In this document: positions 7,676-12,171 of the stretch, one piece after another
How the letters are laid out: each line of letters begins with the position of its first letter
Numbering within the stretch: position 1 is the first letter of the stretch
Source: Chloroflexota bacterium
Lineage (GTDB): Bacteria > Chloroflexota > UBA11872
NCBI GenBank assembly: GCA_028875175.1
Contig: JAPPFO010000077.1
Span: 1 to 12,171, forward strand
Reading direction: 5' to 3'
Length of the DNA stretch: 12,171 nt
The notes under the pieces: model-generated
What the model saw: the letters and a program-made list of their open reading frames with translations, nothing else
Told to the model about the DNA's origin: nothing
Databases searched by the model: none
Program-made: the position numbers and the translations under genes

Positions 7676-8547
7676 CCAGCGAGCAACGCCTGGGCTTCGC
7701 GGTAGCGCTCGGCGGTGCGCTCGATGATTTCGGCCGGGAGGCTAGGGATCGGCGGTTCGCGGTCCCAGCCGGTGGCGATCAGGTGGTTGCGCACGATCTG
7801 CTTGTCGAAGCTGGGCGGCGACATGCCGACCTGGTATTCGCGGATGTCCCAGAAGCGCGAGGAATCCGGGGTGAGGATCTCGTCGATCAGGGTGATCTCG
7901 CCGTTGACGTAGCCGAACTCGAACTTGGTGTCGGCGAGGATGATCCCGCGCTCCTTCGCGTAGTCGCGGCCGAACTCGTAGACGGCGATGGTGAGGTCGC
8001 GCAGCTGGTCGGCGACGCCGCCGACGATGGCGCGGAAGTCTTCAAAGCCGATGTTCTCGTCGTGGCCGGATTCGGCCTTGGTGGCGGGGGTGAAGAGGGT
8101 TTCGTCGAACGGTTCGGCTTCCTGCATGCCGGCGGGGATGGGGATGCCGCAGATCTCGCCGTCGCGCTGGTAGTCGACCCAGCCGGAACCGGTGATGTAG
8201 CCGCGGGCGACGCATTCGGCGTCAATCCGGTCGGCCTTGTGCACGAGCATGGTGCGACCGCGCAGGGCGTCGCGGTGCGGGGCGACCTCGGGTCCCATCT
8301 CGTCGACGTCGGTGGTGATGAGGTGGTTGGGCACGATGTGGGAGGTCAGCCCAAACCAGTGCTCGGACATACCGGTGAGCACGGCACCCTTGCCCGGGAT
8401 CGGGTCCGGGAGGACATGGTCGAAGGCGGAGATGCGATCGGTGGTGACGATCAGCAGCCGGTCGTCCAGGTCGTAAATGTCGCGGACTTTGCCGCGGTTG
8501 AGCAGGGTGAGTCCTGACAGCGCGGTTTCGGTGATGGTTGCGCTCAC
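7672..8547 (-). CDS. purC: Phosphoribosylaminoimidazole-succinocarboxamide synthase (SAICAR synthetase)
   Basis: Condenses CAIR with aspartate, using ATP, to give SAICAR, the substrate of the PurB encoded just upstream. The 291-residue protein carries the N-terminal GKVRDIY motif (19-25), the signature TTDRISAFD (35-43), the second signature LADTKFEFG (204-212) and DEILTPDSSRFW (222-233). Length is at the upper end of the bacterial range (about 230-300). It starts at GTG (8547), one base into the purB TAG stop. This start is fixed by a consensus AGGAGGT 9 nt upstream, the best ribosome binding site in the window, so purC probably recruits ribosomes independently rather than depending only on coupling. 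Its TGA overlaps the purS ATG by 4 bp. Confidence 0.97.
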   Translation of the reverse strand: MSATITETALSGLTLLNRGKVRDIYDLDDRLLIVTTDRISAFDHVLPDPIPGKGAVLTGMSEHWFGLTSHIVPNHLITTDVDEMGPEVAPHRDALRGRTMLVHKADRIDAECVARGYITGSGWVDYQRDGEICGIPIPAGMQEAEPFDETLFTPATKAESGHDENIGFEDFRAIVGGVADQLRDLTIAVYEFGRDYAKERGIILADTKFEFGYVNGEITLIDEILTPDSSRFWDIREYQVGMSPPSFDKQIVRNHLIATGWDREPPIPSLPAEIIERTAERYREAQALLAG

Positions 8548-9884
8548 TACGAGGTGACCTCCTGTGCTACCGCCGGCGTCGGTTCCGGCGTGGATTCCAA
8601 GCCCATGCGTTCGTAGGCCGTGTCGAGCCAGCGCAGATGGGGCGCGGGACTGAACGCGGCGTCAAGTTGTTCGGTGCTGAGCAGGGCGGTGACGCGCGGG
8701 TCGGCGCGCACGGCATCCTGGAAGCTGGCGCCACCATCCCAGGACGCGGTGGCGTGTTCCTGCATGACGTCGTAGGCGTCCTGACGGGACATGCCGGCGT
8801 GGATCATGGCGAGCATCACGCCCTGGGAGTAGATGAGGCCGCCGGTGAGGTCCACGTTGGCCGCCATGCGGTCGGCGTAGACGCGCATGTCGCGAGCGAT
8901 CGGGATGAAGATATAGAGCATGTAATCAAGGGCGAGGCAGGCGTCGGGAAGGATGATGCGCTCGGCCGAGGAATGGCTGATGTCGCGCTCGTGCCAGAGC
9001 GTGACGTTCTCGAGCGCGACCTGGGCGTGGGAGCGCAGGAGCCGGGCCAGCCCGGAGACACGCTCAAGGCGCGAGGGATTGCGCTTGTGGGGCATGGACG
9101 AGGAGCCGTGGCGGCCGGTTTCGAACGGCTCCTCGGCTTCGCGAATCTCGGTTCGCTGGAGCGAGCGCAACTCGGTGGCGAACTTATCGAGGGAGCTGGC
9201 GATGATGGCCAGGGTGCAGACGAAATGGGCGTGGCGGTCGCGCTGGACGATCTGGTTGGAGACGGGCGCCACGGCCAGGCCGAGCTCCTCACAGGTCCAG
9301 TCCTCGACGTCCGGCGGGACGTTGGCGTGGGTGCCGACGGAGCCGGAGATTTTGCCGACGGCAATGTGCTCACGCGCTTCGGCCAGGCGCGCGCGGTGGC
9401 GTTGGACTTCGCCAAGCCAGATGAGGAGCTTGAGGCCGAAGGTGATCGGCTCGGCGTGGACGCCGTGGCTGCGGCCGATCATGAGGGTGTGCTTGTGCGC
9501 GAGCGCCTGGTCGGTGAGGACGTCCTCGAGAGTCTCAAGGCGCTTATCGAGCAGGTCAGTGGCGTCGACGAGTTGCAGGGCCAGGCCGGTATCCAGCACG
9601 TCGCTGGAGGTGAGGCCGAGGTGCAGCCAGCGGGACTCGGGGCCGACGGATTCAGCCAGGGCGTCCACGAAGGCGTTGGTTTCGTGGTCGTTGACCTTCT
9701 CCAGTTCGTCGATGCGTTCGAGGGTGAATGAGGCCTTCATCAGCAGCTGGGCGTCTTCGGCCGGAATGCGGCCGGCGCGGGCCCAGGCGTTGACGGCCGC
9801 GAGCTCAACATCGCGCTGCTTTTCGAAGTAGATCTGCCGGTCCCAGACGGCGGCCATTTCGGGTCGTGAGTAGCGGGGAATCAT
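8547..9884 (-). CDS. purB: Adenylosuccinate lyase
   Basis: Fumarase/aspartase-superfamily lyase that removes fumarate from SAICAR (giving AICAR) and from adenylosuccinate (giving AMP), so it serves both IMP synthesis and the AMP branch. The 445-residue product shows the TSSD substrate loop (92-95), the catalytic histidine region GRSHGVHAEP (137-146) and the superfamily signature GSSSMPHKRNP (260-270) with its flexible-loop serines. The frame stays open upstream to 9950, but family alignments begin at MIPRYSRPEM, and the ATG at 9884 makes a 4-bp ATGA overlap with the purD stop; I therefore reject the longer start. No clear ribosome binding site precedes it. Its TAG stop shares one base with the purC GTG. 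The C-terminal tail after the last helix (TPEPTPAVAQEVTS) is low-complexity and likely unconserved. Confidence 0.97.
   Translation of the reverse strand: MIPRYSRPEMAAVWDRQIYFEKQRDVELAAVNAWARAGRIPAEDAQLLMKASFTLERIDELEKVNDHETNAFVDALAESVGPESRWLHLGLTSSDVLDTGLALQLVDATDLLDKRLETLEDVLTDQALAHKHTLMIGRSHGVHAEPITFGLKLLIWLGEVQRHRARLAEAREHIAVGKISGSVGTHANVPPDVEDWTCEELGLAVAPVSNQIVQRDRHAHFVCTLAIIASSLDKFATELRSLQRTEIREAEEPFETGRHGSSSMPHKRNPSRLERVSGLARLLRSHAQVALENVTLWHERDISHSSAERIILPDACLALDYMLYIFIPIARDMRVYADRMAANVDLTGGLIYSQGVMLAMIHAGMSRQDAYDVMQEHATASWDGGASFQDAVRADPRVTALLSTEQLDAAFSPAPHLRWLDTAYERMGLESTPEPTPAVAQEVTS
8557..8563 (-). promoter_or_regulatory. Strong Shine-Dalgarno before purC
   Basis: On the minus strand AGGAGGT lies 9 nt before the purC GTG, inside the last codons of purB. 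It is a near-perfect match to the 16S rRNA 3' end at ideal spacing and supports the GTG at 8547 as the start. Most other junctions in the cluster lack such a site. Confidence 0.85.
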
Positions 9885-11176
9885 GAAGGCACCGCCGCTT
9901 TCGATTGGCCGACCGGGGCCAGTTCGGTTGCGGCGATGTCGGTTCGCCACTGGGAGTCATGGAAGGTCACTTGATCCACCGCCGCATACGCAATTTCCCT
10001 CGCTGCCGGAACGTCCGGCCCTGTGCCAACGATTCCAAGAACTCGTCCGCCGGCGGTGTAGATCCCATCGTTGCGGGTTTCGGTGCCCGCGTGGAATGCC
10101 AACGCGCCGGGGGGAAGAGCGTCCAAACCATCGATTTTTTGTCCCGTCTCGTAGGAACCCGGATAGCCGCCGGAGGCGAGGACCACGCAGACCGCGGCGC
10201 TGCCGTCGGGCGCAAGGTCGACCCTGGTGACGTCGCCGTCGATGGCGGCGAGCATGGCGGCGACGAGGTCGCCGCGCGTGGTGGGGAGGATGACCTGGGC
10301 TTCCGGGTCGCCGAAGCGGATGTTGAACTCGATGACGACGGGACCTTCTTCGGTGAGCATGAGGCCGGCGTAGAGGACGCCGGTGAACGGGCAACCGGCA
10401 TCGGAGGCGGCCTGGAGGGTCGGGCCGATGATTCGGTCGGCGACGTCCTGGAGGATCGCCTCGTCGGCGTCCGCCACCGGTGAATAGGCGCCGACGCCGC
10501 CGGTGTTCAGGCCGCGGTCGTCGTCGTAGGCGCGCTTGTAGTCGCGGGCTGAGCCGATGATTTGGAAGCTGGTTCCAGCGCAGATGGCGAAGACGGAGAG
10601 CTCAGGTCCGAAGCAGCGCTCCTGGACCACGACCGAGGCGCCGGCGTCGCCGAATTGGCGTTCGACCATGATGGCGTCGATGGCGGCGTGGGCCTCGTCG
10701 GGCGTGTCGCAGACGAGGACGCCCTTGCCGAGGGCGAGGCCGTCGGCCTTGACGACGAGGGGCTCAACCGAGTCGTCGACGTAGTCGTGGGCATCGCCTG
10801 GCGCTTCAAACGTGGCGGAGTCCGGGATGGGGACGCCGGCGCGGTCGAGAAGCTCGGTGGTCCAGGCCTTGCTGGATTCGAGGCGAGTGGCGGCAGCCGA
10901 GGGACCGAAGGCGCGGATGCCGGCCTCGGACAGGCGGTCGACCAGGCCGAGGGCGCAGGGGTCCTCAGGTCCAACGATGACGAGTTCGGGGCGGTTGGCC
11001 ACGGACCAGGCCACGAGGCCGCCGATATCGTCGGCGGCAAGCGGGATTGTCGTGGCGATTTCTGCTATCGCGGCGTTGCCGGGGGCGCAGTAGAGGTCGG
11101 CATCGGGGCGATCGGCGCGAACGCGCCAGCAGAGGGCGTGTTCGCGGCCGCCGCTGCCGACGACGAGGATCTTCAT
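9881..11176 (-). CDS. purD: Phosphoribosylamine--glycine ligase (GAR synthetase)
   Basis: Second step of IMP synthesis: joins glycine to phosphoribosylamine using ATP. The protein has 431 residues, normal for the family. It opens with the N-domain motif MKILVVGSGGREHAL, then the ATP-grasp domain with VVKADGLALGKGV (residues 141-153), DYKRAYDDDRGLNTGGVGAY (212-231) and the metal/ATP site IEFNIRFGDPEAQ (282-294). A GTG two codons upstream (11182) would add only Met-Gly; I chose the ATG at 11176 because the conserved N-terminus begins there and it forms a 4-bp ATGA overlap with the guaA stop. No good Shine-Dalgarno is visible, so it is likely read by ribosomes coming from guaA. Its TGA overlaps the purB start in the same way. 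The last dozen residues are an unconserved tail. Placement near the head of the cluster differs from the Bacillus subtilis operon, where purD is last. Confidence 0.97.
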   Translation of the reverse strand: MKILVVGSGGREHALCWRVRADRPDADLYCAPGNAAIAEIATTIPLAADDIGGLVAWSVANRPELVIVGPEDPCALGLVDRLSEAGIRAFGPSAAATRLESSKAWTTELLDRAGVPIPDSATFEAPGDAHDYVDDSVEPLVVKADGLALGKGVLVCDTPDEAHAAIDAIMVERQFGDAGASVVVQERCFGPELSVFAICAGTSFQIIGSARDYKRAYDDDRGLNTGGVGAYSPVADADEAILQDVADRIIGPTLQAASDAGCPFTGVLYAGLMLTEEGPVVIEFNIRFGDPEAQVILPTTRGDLVAAMLAAIDGDVTRVDLAPDGSAAVCVVLASGGYPGSYETGQKIDGLDALPPGALAFHAGTETRNDGIYTAGGRVLGIVGTGPDVPAAREIAYAAVDQVTFHDSQWRTDIAATELAPVGQSKAAVPS

Positions 11177-12171
11177 TCCCACTCGATCGTGCCTGGCGGC
11201 TTGGAGGTCACGTCGTAGACGACGCGGGTTGCGTTGGGGACTTCGTTGACGATTCGGGCTGAGATGCGGGCCAGGACGTCGTTGGGGATGCGGGCCCAGT
11301 CGGCGGTCATAAAGTCGTCGGTGGTGACCGCACGTAAGGCGACGAGCTCTCCGTAGGAACGGCCGTCGCCCATGACGCCGACGGTCTGAACGCCGGGGAG
11401 GACGGCGAAGTACTGGGAGAGCTGGCGTTCGAGGCCGGCCGCGGCGATCTCGGCGCGGAAGATGGCGTCGGCCTGCTGCAGCAGGGCGACTTTGGGGGCG
11501 GTGACTTCGCCGACGATGCGGACGGCCAGGCCCGGACCGGGGAAGGGTTGGCGCCAGACCAGGATTTCGGGGAGCCCGAGTTGAGATCCGAGCGCGCGGA
11601 CTTCGTCCTTGAAGAGGTCGCGCAAGGGTTCGACGAGCTCGAACTCGAGGTCGTCGGGGAGGCCGCCGACGTTGTGGTGGCTCTTGATGACGGCGGCGGA
11701 GCCGTGGACGCCGCCGCTCTCGATGACGTCGGGATAAATGGTGCCCTGGGCGAGGAAGTCGGCGTTGGGGATGCGGGTGGCCTCGCGCTCGAAGACGCGG
11801 ACGAAGCGTTCGCCGATGACCTGGCGTTTGGTTTCGGGGTCGGTGACGCCGCGGAGGGCATCAAGAAACTCGTCGGCGGCGTCGACGATGACGAGTTGCA
11901 GGTCAAAGTCGTTCTCGAAAGTTGCCTTGACCTCGGCCGTCTCGTTGGCTCGCAGGAGACCGGTGTCGATAAGGATGGCGGTGAGGCGATCACCGACCGC
12001 GCGCGAGATGAGCGCGGCGGTGACGGCGCTGTCGACGCCGCCGCTGAGGCCGCAGATGACGTGGCCGTTGCCGACCTGGCGGCGAATATGGGCGACGCGC
12101 TCGTCGATGATCGATGCGGGAACCCAGTCGCCGCGGCAGCCGCACATGTCGACGGCGAAGTTGTATAGCAG
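11173..12171 (-). CDS. guaA: GMP synthase (glutamine-hydrolysing), C-terminal part; 5' end beyond window
   Basis: Makes GMP from XMP, ATP and glutamine-derived ammonia in the cytosol. The reading frame is open to the right edge, so the amidotransferase domain lies outside; 332 codons plus TGA are present of roughly 520 usual. The visible part begins in the interdomain linker (CGCRGDW), then the ATP-pyrophosphatase P-loop SGGVDS (in-window residues 43-48). It continues with GTIYPDVIESGG, the SHHNVGGLPDD segment and FPGPGLAVRIVGEV, and ends with the family's typical C-terminus (SKPPGTIEWE). The ATG at 12147 falls inside the linker and is not the true start. The TGA stop overlaps the purD ATG by 4 bp, so the two genes are probably translationally coupled. 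No frameshift is seen. Identification is very secure; only the missing N-terminal half is unknown. Confidence 0.97.
   Translation of the reverse strand: MLYNFAVDMCGCRGDWVPASIIDERVAHIRRQVGNGHVICGLSGGVDSAVTAALISRAVGDRLTAILIDTGLLRANETAEVKATFENDFDLQLVIVDAADEFLDALRGVTDPETKRQVIGERFVRVFEREATRIPNADFLAQGTIYPDVIESGGVHGSAAVIKSHHNVGGLPDDLEFELVEPLRDLFKDEVRALGSQLGLPEILVWRQPFPGPGLAVRIVGEVTAPKVALLQQADAIFRAEIAAAGLERQLSQYFAVLPGVQTVGVMGDGRSYGELVALRAVTTDDFMTADWARIPNDVLARISARIVNEVPNATRVVYDVTSKPPGTIEWE

Noticed and set aside
8538..9731. 397-codon plus-strand open frame opposite purB, and similar ones opposite purF, purD and guaA
   Set aside because: All mirror the codon bias of the real minus-strand genes, show no protein family features and have no independent start signals that I trust.
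9885..9950. Longer purB start adding 22 residues
   Set aside because: The conserved N-terminus begins at MIPRYSRPEM and the ATG at 9884 makes the same ATGA overlap seen at other junctions.
12145..12147. ATG as the start of a short guaA
   Set aside because: The frame continues to the window edge with residues that fit the GuaA interdomain linker, so this ATG is internal.
1..12171. Mobile elements, CRISPR arrays, tRNA or rRNA genes, riboswitches and terminators
   Set aside because: No spaced direct repeats, transposase-like proteins, RNA gene signatures or T-tailed hairpins were seen; coding sequence fills the window, and any purine riboswitch or promoter would lie upstream of guaA outside it.

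Overview
The window is one uninterrupted block of purine-biosynthesis genes, all read on the minus strand (right to left). In transcription order it holds guaA (3' part), purD, purB, purC, purS, purQ, purL, purF, purM, purN and purH (5' part). There is no room for an intergenic promoter or terminator: the largest gap is 13 nt (purF-purM) and most junctions are ATGA or GTGA overlaps of 4 bp. It looks like the interior of a single long operon that is cut at both window edges.

Organism: a high-GC bacterium. The purine enzymes are the bacterial set: full GuaA linker plus synthetase, folate-dependent PurN, bifunctional PurH, short PurL with separate PurS and PurQ, and an Fe-S-type PurF. This argues against archaea and against Gammaproteobacteria, which use one large fused PurL. 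A Chloroflexota- or Actinomycetota-like source fits, but I cannot place it further from sequence alone.

Pathway: PurF makes phosphoribosylamine from PRPP; PurD, PurN, PurSQL and PurM carry it to AIR; PurC, PurB and PurH carry CAIR to IMP; GuaA aminates XMP to GMP. Missing from the window are PurE/PurK (AIR to CAIR), GuaB and PurA, which must lie outside it.

Layout: 11173-12171 guaA; 9881-11176 purD; 8547-9884 purB; 7672-8547 purC; 7388-7675 purS; 6699-7391 purQ; 4477-6702 purL; 2916-4475 purF; 1880-2902 purM; 1236-1883 purN; 1-1257 purH. Strong ribosome binding sites are visible only before purC and purH; elsewhere translation is probably coupled.

I do not see a novel biological system here. 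The oddest spot is inside purH near the left edge: a C15 run and a G15 run form a perfect inverted repeat next to a G10 run. They replace a normally conserved protein stretch with proline, glycine and histidine runs, and this is probably a sequence or assembly fault.
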